DNA of 49,789 nucleotides from an uncultured Eubacteriales bacterium (GTDB lineage Bacteria; Bacillota; Clostridia; Peptostreptococcales; Anaerovoracaceae): assembly GCA_902773665.1 (NCBI GenBank), contig CACYFF010000018.1, positions 1 through 49,789 on the forward strand, written 5' to 3'. The notes beneath the pieces are model-generated. The model ran no database searches, had not been told where the DNA came from, and saw nothing but the letters and a program-made list of their open reading frames with translations. Both the position numbers and the translations under genes were made by a program. This document shows positions 8,361 to 15,380 of the stretch, one piece after another (position 1 is the first letter of the stretch; every line of letters starts with the position of its first letter).

Positions 8361-9602
8361 TTACAGAATCTCGTATTTCCCGCCCAGCGCTTTGTAGTCG
8401 CGCAGGAAGTGGCGGTAGACTTTTTCGGCGCAGTGCTCGTCGTCCAGCACGATGGGCTTGGGGAGGCATCCGGCGGCTAACGCGAGCGACATGAAGATCC
8501 AGGGGTCACCTTTGCACTCCAGTTTTACGTCTTCGGGATAGTCGAACGCATCCCGCTCCTCGATGTGGATGCCGTCGTCTGTCGCATGGGCTGTGGCACC
8601 CAGGGCGCGGATGCATTCGCTGACCGCCTTCAGCCGGTTCGTCTCCTTAAAGCGCAGCTGGGGCACGCCTGTGATGTCCATGCCGGACCCTTTGCTCGCC
8701 GCGATGATGGCGTACAGACAGGCCAGATTGGGAGTCTCCGACGCGTCGACGTTGAGATATTTTACGTCGTAGCGCAGCAGCGACATGACGTTCTTAAAGC
8801 TGCGGTACATCTGGACCGTCCGGGCAGGCAGCCCGTCCACGATGACGGGATTCTCCTCGTCTCTGGAGAGGCATCCCGCGCAGGCCCACATGGAACCGAG
8901 TCCCCAGTCGTTTTCTACGACGGTCTTGCCCGGGCTCTTGTAGAACTGTCTTCCCGGGATGTGGAAACCCTCTTCGTCCACGTCGACGTGAACGCCGAAC
9001 GCTTCCATCGTATCCAGCGTAACGTCGATGAACGTGCCGTCCACGAGGGGAGAAGACAGGCGGATGATGCTGTCGTCGCGCAGGATGGGCAGTGCCATCA
9101 GGGCGCCGGAGATGTACTGCGATCCTTCGTCCCCGGGGAATACGTATTCGCCGGGCTGCAGCATGCCGCTCATGGAGAGGGGCAGATTAAAACTGCTGAA
9201 CTTGACTCCCCGCAGCGCCATGCGGCTCGAGAGGGAGATGAGGGGACGCTTGACCAGCGTGCCGCTCGCTCTGCAGTCGGAACGGATGCCGAAAGCTGCC
9301 GCCAGAGGGATCGCCAGATGGGCGGTCGTGCCGCTCTGCTTAAAATCGAATTCCGCGGACGGCACCGGGTTCGTCTTGACGAAGGGGAAGATCTTGATCT
9401 CCGTTTCGCCGTGCTTCTCCACCGTGCAGCCGAAATCCAGCAGGCACTGCAGCGTCGTATCGATATCGTCGCATTCCGGCACGTTCTTGATGAGCGTCGC
9501 CGTGTTCGTAAGGGCAGACGCAAACAAAAGCCTCTGCGCGTGCGCTTTGGAGGCCGGTGCTTTAATATGCCCTTTGAACTGAGACGGATAGATACGGATC
9601 AT
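8361..9602 (-). CDS. aroA: 3-phosphoshikimate 1-carboxyvinyltransferase (EPSP synthase)
   Basis: Joins shikimate-3-phosphate and PEP in the shikimate pathway to aromatic amino acids. The 413-residue protein has the double-barrel repeats of the family: substrate-binding PASKAHAQRLLFASAL near the N-terminus, the phosphate/PEP loop QSGTTAHLAIPLAAAFG, GSQYISGALMALPIL in the middle and the RFKETNRLKAVSE motif toward the C-terminus. The start is ATG 9602 with AAAGG upstream; a TTG at 9617 overlaps that site. The gene stands alone, without other aro genes beside it, and is divergent from fbp. It is more divergent than the common AroA type (PASKAHAQR in place of PGSKSxxxR). Confidence 0.88.
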   Translation of the reverse strand: MIRIYPSQFKGHIKAPASKAHAQRLLFASALTNTATLIKNVPECDDIDTTLQCLLDFGCTVEKHGETEIKIFPFVKTNPVPSAEFDFKQSGTTAHLAIPLAAAFGIRSDCRASGTLVKRPLISLSSRMALRGVKFSSFNLPLSMSGMLQPGEYVFPGDEGSQYISGALMALPILRDDSIIRLSSPLVDGTFIDVTLDTMEAFGVHVDVDEEGFHIPGRQFYKSPGKTVVENDWGLGSMWACAGCLSRDEENPVIVDGLPARTVQMYRSFKNVMSLLRYDVKYLNVDASETPNLACLYAIIAASKGSGMDITGVPQLRFKETNRLKAVSECIRALGATAHATDDGIHIEERDAFDYPEDVKLECKGDPWIFMSLALAAGCLPKPIVLDDEHCAEKVYRHFLRDYKALGGKYEIL

Positions 9603-9624
9603 TTTTTTGCCTTTCAACTGAAAT

Positions 9625-9633
9625 AGTATAGCA
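9625..9633 (-). promoter_or_regulatory. Extended -10 promoter of aroA
   Basis: On the minus strand TGCTATACT lies 22 bases before the aroA ATG. No good -35 is seen. Confidence 0.5.
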
Positions 9634-9676
9634 CAAAAACCGCCTCAGAAAAAGGTGCAACTGCCTCTGCGGGGTA

Positions 9677-9685
9677 TGGTATACT
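9677..9685 (+). promoter_or_regulatory. Extended -10 promoter of fbp
   Basis: TGGTATACT lies 41 bases before the fbp ATG at 9727, divergent from the aroA promoter about 45 bases away. Confidence 0.5.
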
Positions 9686-9726
9686 AACTATGTATATAGC
9701 CCTCGTTACGGGCTGCGGAGGACAAT

Positions 9727-11706
9727 ATGAATTTTTCAAAGGCTGAGCTGAAGTATTTAAAGCTTCTGGCAGAAGAATACGGCACCGTTTCCGCCGCTTC
9801 TGCCGAGATCATCAACCTTACCGCCATCCAGAATCTGCCGAAAGGCACCGAGCACTTCCTTTCCGATATCCACGGAGAATACGAATCTTTCAATCACATC
9901 CTGCGCAACGCTTCCGGAACCATAAAACTGAAGATCGACGAGACCTTTACGGACATGACGCCGGAAGAACGCCGTTCTCTGGCGACTTTGATCTACTATC
10001 CGGAAGAGAAACTGGAGATCATCAAGGAGAAACTGGACGGCGATTATCACGATTTTTATTTCGAGACCCTCACCAGGCTCATCAAATTGCTGGAACTGGT
10101 CACCTTTAAATACACCCGTTCCTACGTGCGGCGCCGCCTGGACAAGGAATACGCCTACATCATCGAGGAGCTGCTGTATGGGTCAAACAGCGTGGCGCTG
10201 GGCCGCGGTGACCACCGCAAGAACATCATCGAATCCATCATCGAAGTGGATGCGGCGGACGATTTCATCATCAGCATCTGCAAACTCATCTCGAAGCTGT
10301 CCATCTTTAAGCTCCACATCCTGGGAGACGTGTACGACAGAGGTCCGGGCGGCGACGTGGTGCTGGATACGTTAAAGAACTACCACAGCGTGGATATCCA
10401 GTGGGGCAACCACGATATCCTCTGGATGGGTGCGGCAGCGGGCAACAAGGCCTGCATCGCCAACGTCATCCGTATCTGCACCCGCTACGACAACCTGCAT
10501 ACGCTGGAGGTCGGCTACGGCATCTCACTGCGGCCTCTGGTAACGTTCGCCATGAACACCTATGGCAACGATCCCTGTCCGAACTTTAAGGCCGTGGCCT
10601 CCACGAAGGACGCCATGTACGATGCGGACCTCGCGTCGCTGTCCAAGATCTCGAAGGCGATCGCCATCATGCAGTTCAAACTCGAGGGACAGCTGATCGA
10701 AAAGCATCCTTACTACGAGATGGATGCCCTGCGCCTGCTGGACAAGGTGGATTACGAAAAGTATACCGTTACCATCGACGGCAAGGAATATCCGATGAAC
10801 AACACGTTCTTCCCGACCATCGATCCGGCCGACCCCTACAAGCTGTCGGACGAAGAAGAGGCAGTCATGGACCGTCTGCAGCGGGCGTTCCTGGAGAGCG
10901 AGCTGCTGCAGGATCACGTGCAGTTCCTGTTCGCGAAGGGCAGCCTGTACAAGTGCGTAAACGGCAATCTGCTGTTCCACGGCTGCATGCCCCTGACGGA
11001 CGACGGCAAGTTCGATAACATCCTTACGTCCGACGGCTACATGAGCGGCAAGGAATGGTTCGACTATGCCGACCGCCTCGTGCGCACCGGTTATTTCGGC
11101 AAGTCTACGGATAAGAACAAACAGAGAGGCATCGACTTCTTCTGGTACCTCTGGTGCGGCTACAAATCGCCTCTGTTCGGCAAGAAGAAGATCACGACCT
11201 TCGAGCGTCTGTTCGTGGAGGACGAGAGCACCTGGGTGGAGGCCAAGAACCCGTATTACAAACTGATCGAAAAGCCCGGTTCCGAAGCCATCGTAGAGCA
11301 TATCCTGGCGGATTTCGGATGCGACACCGTCAACGGCATCATCATCAACGGCCACATGCCGGTCAAGAAGGGCGCCAACCCGATCAAGGCGAACGGCAGG
11401 GCGATCTGCATCGACGGCGGATTCGCGAAGCCTTACCAGAAGACGACGGGCATCGCGGGCTATTCCCTCATCCAGAACTCCTACGGCTTTATCCTTACCG
11501 CCCACGAGGCGTTCGAATCCAAGGCGAAAGCCGTACAGCAGGAGCTGGATATCCACTCCACGCAGGTCGCGCGGGAGGACATCTCCATCCGCATGCTCAA
11601 CAAGGATACGGACCAGGGCGCGGAGATCCAGGAGAAGATCGACGGACTCAAGATGCTGCTGGAGGCGTACCACACCGGCCTTATCCCCCAGACGGTAAAG
11701 CAGTGA
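9727..11706 (+). CDS. fbp: Fructose-1,6-bisphosphatase, class III
   Basis: Hydrolyses fructose-1,6-bisphosphate to fructose-6-phosphate in gluconeogenesis. The 659-residue length and the metallophosphatase signatures, SDIHGEYESF near residue 40, LGDVYDRGPGGD near 200, GNHD near 228 and a C-terminal NGHMPVKKG, define the Firmicute-specific class III enzyme (FBPase_2), which is unrelated to class I. GGAGG precedes the ATG. A gluconeogenic enzyme fits growth on peptides. It is followed 17 bases later by a secreted DUF2927-like protein with its own ribosome binding site; the two may be co-transcribed. Confidence 0.96.
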   Translation: MNFSKAELKYLKLLAEEYGTVSAASAEIINLTAIQNLPKGTEHFLSDIHGEYESFNHILRNASGTIKLKIDETFTDMTPEERRSLATLIYYPEEKLEIIKEKLDGDYHDFYFETLTRLIKLLELVTFKYTRSYVRRRLDKEYAYIIEELLYGSNSVALGRGDHRKNIIESIIEVDAADDFIISICKLISKLSIFKLHILGDVYDRGPGGDVVLDTLKNYHSVDIQWGNHDILWMGAAAGNKACIANVIRICTRYDNLHTLEVGYGISLRPLVTFAMNTYGNDPCPNFKAVASTKDAMYDADLASLSKISKAIAIMQFKLEGQLIEKHPYYEMDALRLLDKVDYEKYTVTIDGKEYPMNNTFFPTIDPADPYKLSDEEEAVMDRLQRAFLESELLQDHVQFLFAKGSLYKCVNGNLLFHGCMPLTDDGKFDNILTSDGYMSGKEWFDYADRLVRTGYFGKSTDKNKQRGIDFFWYLWCGYKSPLFGKKKITTFERLFVEDESTWVEAKNPYYKLIEKPGSEAIVEHILADFGCDTVNGIIINGHMPVKKGANPIKANGRAICIDGGFAKPYQKTTGIAGYSLIQNSYGFILTAHEAFESKAKAVQQELDIHSTQVAREDISIRMLNKDTDQGAEIQEKIDGLKMLLEAYHTGLIPQTVKQ

Positions 11707-11723
11707 CCCTATAGGAGGATCCC

Positions 11724-12506
11724 ATGAAACACGCGAGAAAACTGCGGCTGACAAGCCTGTGCTTGTGCCTCTGTCTGCTTTTGGCGGGGGCAGCGCCGGT
11801 CTATGGTCTGTCGGAAGACGACGCGTTGACCCTTACATTCGACCATATCGCCGCCCACGTCCAGCCGCCCCAGGCGGTGAACGGGTTTACCGATGCGCAG
11901 GTCATCCAGTACTTTGTGGAAGTCGCCATGTACAGCGAATACGAAGGCTACCGGGGCTACCTGATGCGCTACGAACAGCCGCGGAAATACTGCTTCCTGG
12001 GCTCTCCGGATGAGGAGGACAAGGCCCAGGTGCGGGCTTTGGTCGCGGAACTGAACCAGATCGTCGGCTGTCCGGACCTGACGGAGACGGCAAATGTAAA
12101 CGAAGCGGATATAAAGATCATGTTTTCGGATCAGGCGTCGTATGAGAACTATTTCTCGCTGCGGGTGCCCGCCGGCAGCTGGGGCTACGCCAGCGTCTGG
12201 TATTACGACCAGGGCTATTACCTGGGCGAGCTGACCGCAACGAACATCTGGATCTCCAACGATGCGTGGCCGCGGCGCGACCGCAACTCCGTGATCGCCG
12301 AGGAATTCATCCAGGGCCTGGGGCTGCTGAACGATCCGGAATATGGCTATTACAGCATCTTCGACCAGAACCGCAACGACTGCGACTGGCCCTCCGAACT
12401 GGATTGGGCTGTCGTCAATCTGCTGTATCACCCCTGGATGGACCGGACCGCTTCGGAAAGCCAGGTCCGCGAGACCGCGCAGATGATCCTGGATAGTTGG
12501 AAATAA
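11724..12506 (+). CDS. Secreted DUF2927-like protein
   Basis: A 260-residue exported protein. Residues 1-28 form a signal peptide (basic MKHARKLRL, hydrophobic LCLCLCLLLAGAAP, then VYG-L). The C-terminal half resembles DUF2927: SVIAEEFIQGLGLLND, then IFDQN and a DLDWAVVNLLYHPWM-like segment (here ELDWAV). In that family the pattern resembles a metalloprotease-like fold, but the histidines of a classical HExxH are absent here, so no activity is claimed. TAGGAGGA precedes the ATG. The family match is from memory and needs a profile search. Confidence 0.75.
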   Translation: MKHARKLRLTSLCLCLCLLLAGAAPVYGLSEDDALTLTFDHIAAHVQPPQAVNGFTDAQVIQYFVEVAMYSEYEGYRGYLMRYEQPRKYCFLGSPDEEDKAQVRALVAELNQIVGCPDLTETANVNEADIKIMFSDQASYENYFSLRVPAGSWGYASVWYYDQGYYLGELTATNIWISNDAWPRRDRNSVIAEEFIQGLGLLNDPEYGYYSIFDQNRNDCDWPSELDWAVVNLLYHPWMDRTASESQVRETAQMILDSWK

Positions 12507-12510
12507 AAAA

Positions 12511-12635
12511 ATCCGACAGGATCGCTCAGCCGTCGCTGGCGCTAGGCTTCGCGTGAACCTGCCAGATCCGGAACCTTTCGTGATCCGACAGGATCGCTCA
12601 GCCGTCGCCTGCAGCTCGGCTTCGCGTGAACCTGC
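12511..12635. repeat. Two direct copies of a tRNA-like hairpin element
   Basis: Copies at 12511-12562 and 12583-12635 share ATCCGACAGGATCGCTCAGC, then CGTCGC, a variable loop, and GGCTTCGCGTGAACCTGC. The outer parts (ATCCGACAGGAT and GAACCTGC) are identical to the T-arm end of the tRNA-Arg gene at 12718-12739, but here they are split by a hairpin insert. Read on the minus strand the insert folds as CGC-GA-AGCC / GGCT-GA-GCG, with a GA/GA internal loop. A further T-arm-like GGTTCGAATCC follows at 12639-12649 in the plus orientation. Confidence 0.7.
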
Positions 12636-12673
12636 TCCGGTTCGAATCCTTACGATCATACATCCGAAACAAA

Positions 12674-12703
12674 AACACCCCATCGCTGACGCTCTGGGGT
12701 GTT
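12674..12703 (-). terminator. Intrinsic terminator of tRNA-Arg
   Basis: AACACCCCA (12674-12682) and TGGGGTGTT (12695-12703) pair perfectly. On the minus strand a T-run follows (complement of 12671-12675), directly downstream of the tRNA-Arg gene. Confidence 0.8.
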
Positions 12704-12711
12704 TCCGTTTC

Positions 12712-12788
12712 TGGTGTATCCGACAGGATTCGAACCTGCGGCCTTTGGAGTCGGAGTCCAACGCTCTATCCAGCTGGGCTACGGATAC
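12712..12788 (-). tRNA. tRNA-Arg (anticodon CCG)
   Basis: A complete cloverleaf on the minus strand: acceptor GTATCCG, D-arm GCCCAGCTGGATAGAGC, anticodon stem-loop TTGGA-CTCCGAC-TCCAA with anticodon CCG (reads CGG), T-arm GCAGGTTCGAATCCTGT, and an encoded CCA end. The 77-base length includes CCA. Confidence 0.96.
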
Positions 12789-12801
12789 ATGGTACTTTGA
12801 T

Positions 12802-12810
12802 AGTATAACA
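12802..12810 (-). promoter_or_regulatory. Extended -10 promoter of tRNA-Arg
   Basis: On the minus strand TGTTATACT lies 13 bases upstream of the tRNA-Arg 5' end. Confidence 0.5.
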
Positions 12811-12841
12811 CAAGTTGATGAGAAAATCTAAAAAAATGTAC

Positions 12842-12870
12842 TTGAAATAAGAAATATCTTTTGCTATACT
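12842..12870 (+). promoter_or_regulatory. Promoter of the tRNA-Gly/tRNA-Pro unit
   Basis: TTGAAA (12842-12847), a 17-base spacer and TATACT (12865-12870) with an extended TG form a strong promoter 31 bases before tRNA-Gly. Confidence 0.8.
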
Positions 12871-12901
12871 AATATGCGTCGCCGGCAAAGACGGCAGACA
12901 T

Positions 12902-12976
12902 GCGGAAGTGGCTCAGGGGTAGAGCATCGCCTTGCCAAGGCGAGGGTCGCGAGTTCGAATCTCGTCTTCCGCTCCA
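12902..12976 (+). tRNA. tRNA-Gly (anticodon GCC)
   Basis: Acceptor GCGGAAG pairs with CTTCCGC. The anticodon arm is TCGCC-TTGCCAA-GGCGA, with anticodon GCC. The T-arm is GCGAGTTCGAATCTCGT and CCA is encoded. It is followed 35 bases later by tRNA-Pro. Confidence 0.96.
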
Positions 12977-13011
12977 ATTTTTTTATAAAAGTGCAGTTCT
13001 TCTGCACATAT

Positions 13012-13088
13012 CCGGGTGTAGCGCAGTTTGGTAGCGTGCTTGACTGGGGGTCAAGAGGCCGTGGGTTCAAGTCCCGCCACTCGGACCA
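13012..13088 (+). tRNA. tRNA-Pro (anticodon GGG)
   Basis: Acceptor CCGGGTG pairs with CACTCGG. The anticodon arm is CTTGA-CTGGGGG-TCAAG, with anticodon GGG. The T-arm is GTGGGTTCAAGTCCCGC and CCA is encoded. It shares the tRNA-Gly promoter. Confidence 0.96.
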
Positions 13089-13093
13089 AAAAC

Positions 13094-13127
13094 AAAAGAC
13101 CGACCCTTGTGGTCGGTCTTTTGTTTT
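13094..13127 (+). terminator. Intrinsic terminator of the tRNA-Gly/Pro unit
   Basis: AAAAGACCGAC (13094-13104) and GTCGGTCTTTT (13112-13122) form a perfect 11-bp stem with a 7-base loop and a T-rich tail. Confidence 0.9.
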
Positions 13128-13140
13128 GCATGCGATGAAA

Positions 13141-13154
13141 GCGGGACTTGAACC
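13141..13154 (-). repeat. tRNA-Pro T-arm fragment in inverted orientation
   Basis: GCGGGACTTGAACC is the exact reverse complement of the tRNA-Pro T-arm at 13063-13076. It sits between two terminators and has no accompanying anticodon or D-arm, so it is a fragment and not a gene. Confidence 0.6.
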
Positions 13155-13159
13155 ATCAC

Positions 13160-13192
13160 AACACAGAACTTTCGGGTTCTGTGTTTTTTTTT
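13160..13192 (+). terminator. Second intrinsic terminator downstream of the tRNAs
   Basis: AACACAGAAC (13160-13169) and GTTCTGTGTT (13176-13185) form a perfect stem followed by nine Ts. It reinforces termination before the gene at 13286. Confidence 0.88.
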
Positions 13193-13285
13193 AGAAAATG
13201 CGGGAACATTCCTTTAGGCGGAACGTCTAACGAGTGTAAGACAAAACCAAACGCAGGACGTTTCGAACCATAAAGGAGAACAGAA

Positions 13286-13717
13286 ATGGAAAACAATACG
13301 AAGAGAGCGCTATCCGTTATCTTTGCCTTTCTTCTGCTGATGAGCATCTTCCCGGCAGCAGCATTCGCAAACGGCAGCACCCAAAGCGGCGAAACGCTGG
13401 TAGCTGTCAGCATCGAGGCTGTAGCGGAATTCGAGCAAAGCGAAGCATCCCGGAATGGCGGCGCAGAGACCTGGGCTCTTATGAACGTCATCCTGTGTGT
13501 GGTCACCTTTCTGGCGGCCATAGCAGCCCTCCGGATCCGGGACGGAAGGATCCGCACCATCGCCATCCTGGCTGCCGCTGCAGCGCTCGTTACGACCGCC
13601 GTGACCCAGAACTTCGGAACCCACATCATCCTGGCAGATAAGTGGACCGCCCTGATGGCAGTTTACGCAGCCGGATGCACCGCCCTTAATGAGATAAGAT
13701 CCTCCAAAAAAGCCTAG
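13286..13717 (+). CDS. Small membrane protein with signal sequence, unknown function
   Basis: A 143-residue protein I do not recognise. Residues 8-28 look like a signal peptide (LSVIFAFLLLMSIFPAAAFA with an AxA cleavage pattern). Two further hydrophobic helices follow (about 64-82 LMNVILCVVTFLAAIAALRI and 90-105 IRTIAILAAAAALVTTAV), and a third weak one near 117-132. AAAGGAG lies 8 bases before the ATG. It is isolated between a double terminator upstream and its own terminator downstream. No catalytic motif is visible. Confidence 0.75.
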   Translation: MENNTKRALSVIFAFLLLMSIFPAAAFANGSTQSGETLVAVSIEAVAEFEQSEASRNGGAETWALMNVILCVVTFLAAIAALRIRDGRIRTIAILAAAAALVTTAVTQNFGTHIILADKWTALMAVYAAGCTALNEIRSSKKA

Positions 13718-13761
13718 AGAATAGGCAAATAGGAATATAATTACAAAGAATCCCACACCTG

Positions 13762-13787
13762 AAAGCGGCCCTCCTCCTGGCCGCTTT
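13762..13787 (+). terminator. Intrinsic terminator after the 13286 gene
   Basis: AAAGCGGCC (13762-13770) pairs perfectly with GGCCGCTTT (13779-13787), with an 8-base loop and TTTTCCC after the stem. Confidence 0.8.
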
Positions 13788-13804
13788 TCCCTTGCAGGGC
13801 TTTA

Positions 13805-13813
13805 TGGTATACT
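13805..13813 (+). promoter_or_regulatory. Extended -10 promoter of the peptidase operon
   Basis: TGGTATACT lies 57 bases before the M32 peptidase ATG at 13871, just after the preceding terminator. Confidence 0.5.
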
Positions 13814-13870
13814 GGTAGGGCGGCTTGCCTGGTCAAGCTGCGATCCCAACGTATCAAAGGAGTTTTATCT

Positions 13871-15370
13871 ATGACCGTTTTCGAAGCAAAAGAGAAACTG
13901 ACAGCGCTTCAGCGCAAGATGGCTGCTTACGAGCATGCGCAGAGCCTGCTGTATTACGACGGATGCACCTCGGCGCCGAAGGGGAGCGCCGGCACCCGTG
14001 CGAATTCCCTGTCCATCCTCTCTGAGGAGAGCTACAAGCTGTATACGGGCGAAGAGACCGTTCAGCTCCTGGAGTTCCTGGACGCGCATAAGGACGAACT
14101 GAACGAAAAGGAACAGCGCATCGTCTACCTGCTGCTGAAGGATATCCGCGAGATGGCGAAGATCCCCATGGACGAATACGTAGCTTACCAGGAACTGCTG
14201 GTAAAGGCGGACGACGTCTGGCACACGGCGAAGGAAACCAGCGATTTTGCGCTGTTCGAGCTCTATCTGCAGCAGATCTTCGACACGAATCGCAAATTCG
14301 CGGGCTACATCGCACCGGAAAAGGATCCCTACGACCACTACCTCAACGAATACGAAGAGGGCCTGTCCAGAGAAGTGTGCGACCGTTTCTTCGACACGCT
14401 GAAGGCAAGACTCGTGCCGCTCATCCGCAAGGTTGGCGAGATGCCCCAGGTGGATACGAGCTGCATCAAGGGTCACTTCATCGCCCAGGACCAGGAAAAA
14501 CTGGCGCATTGGGTGATGCGCGTCATGTGCCTGGATCCGGCTCACATCGCGCTGTCCACGACGGAGCATCCCTTTACCACCAGCCTCGGAAGCCACGAAG
14601 ACGTGCGCATCACGACCCACTATTATGAGGAGAACGTCAGCTACTCCATGTTCTCCGTTATCCATGAGGGCGGTCACGCGCTGTACGATTCCGGCTCCGC
14701 CGAAGACATGGCGTTTACCGCGCTGGACGGCGGTATCTCCATGGGCATCCACGAGAGCCAGAGCCGTTTCTACGAAAATATCCTGGGGCGCAGCAAGGCG
14801 TTCTGCGGCTACGTGCTGCCGGCGATGAAGGCCCTGTTCCCCCAGATGCTGGATGTAACGGAGGACGAATTCTTTAAGGCCATCAACGTGGTGGAGCCGT
14901 CCCTCATCCGCACGGAAGCGGACGAAGTCACGTACTGCCTGCACGTCCTCATCCGCTACGAGATCGAAAAACGCGTCATGGCGGGAGAACTGGCTGTTCA
15001 CGACATCCCCGCGGAGTGGAACCGCCTGTACAAGGAATATCTGGGCATCGACGTGCCCGACGACAAGCACGGCTGCCTGCAGGATTCCCACTGGAGCGGC
15101 GGCCTGATCGGCTATTTCCCCAGCTACGCCATCGGAAGCGCCTACGGCGCCCAGTTCCTGCAGAAGATGAAGCAGGATCTGGATGTGGACGCGCTCATGG
15201 CGAAGGGCGATTTTGCTCCGGTCAACGCCTGGCTGAAGGATAAGATCTGGCAGTACGGCAGACTGTATACGCCGGCGCAGATCCTGGACAACGTGCTGGG
15301 CGAGCCGTTTGACCCGAACTATTATCTCGACTATCTCGAAGAAAAGTGCAAAGCCGTCTACGGCTTTTAG
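13871..15370 (+). CDS. Carboxypeptidase M32 (Taq family)
   Basis: A cytosolic zinc metallocarboxypeptidase releasing C-terminal residues from peptides. The 499-residue length is standard. The zinc motif HEGGH, in MFSVIHEGGHALYDSG, lies near residue 262, with the downstream glutamate in GIHESQSRFYENILGRS, as in M32 enzymes. TTHYYEEN before it and GYFPSYAIGSAYGAQF near the C-terminus are family hallmarks. AAAGGAG precedes the ATG. It is directly followed by an M3 oligoendopeptidase, so both would process imported peptides, matching the opp transporter further along. Confidence 0.95.
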   Translation: MTVFEAKEKLTALQRKMAAYEHAQSLLYYDGCTSAPKGSAGTRANSLSILSEESYKLYTGEETVQLLEFLDAHKDELNEKEQRIVYLLLKDIREMAKIPMDEYVAYQELLVKADDVWHTAKETSDFALFELYLQQIFDTNRKFAGYIAPEKDPYDHYLNEYEEGLSREVCDRFFDTLKARLVPLIRKVGEMPQVDTSCIKGHFIAQDQEKLAHWVMRVMCLDPAHIALSTTEHPFTTSLGSHEDVRITTHYYEENVSYSMFSVIHEGGHALYDSGSAEDMAFTALDGGISMGIHESQSRFYENILGRSKAFCGYVLPAMKALFPQMLDVTEDEFFKAINVVEPSLIRTEADEVTYCLHVLIRYEIEKRVMAGELAVHDIPAEWNRLYKEYLGIDVPDDKHGCLQDSHWSGGLIGYFPSYAIGSAYGAQFLQKMKQDLDVDALMAKGDFAPVNAWLKDKIWQYGRLYTPAQILDNVLGEPFDPNYYLDYLEEKCKAVYGF

Positions 15371-15380
15371 GAGAATTTGC

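Noticed and set aside
12511-12660. CRISPR array or additional tRNA genes
   Set aside because: There are only two copies with no regular unique spacers, and no complete cloverleaf can be folded from them.
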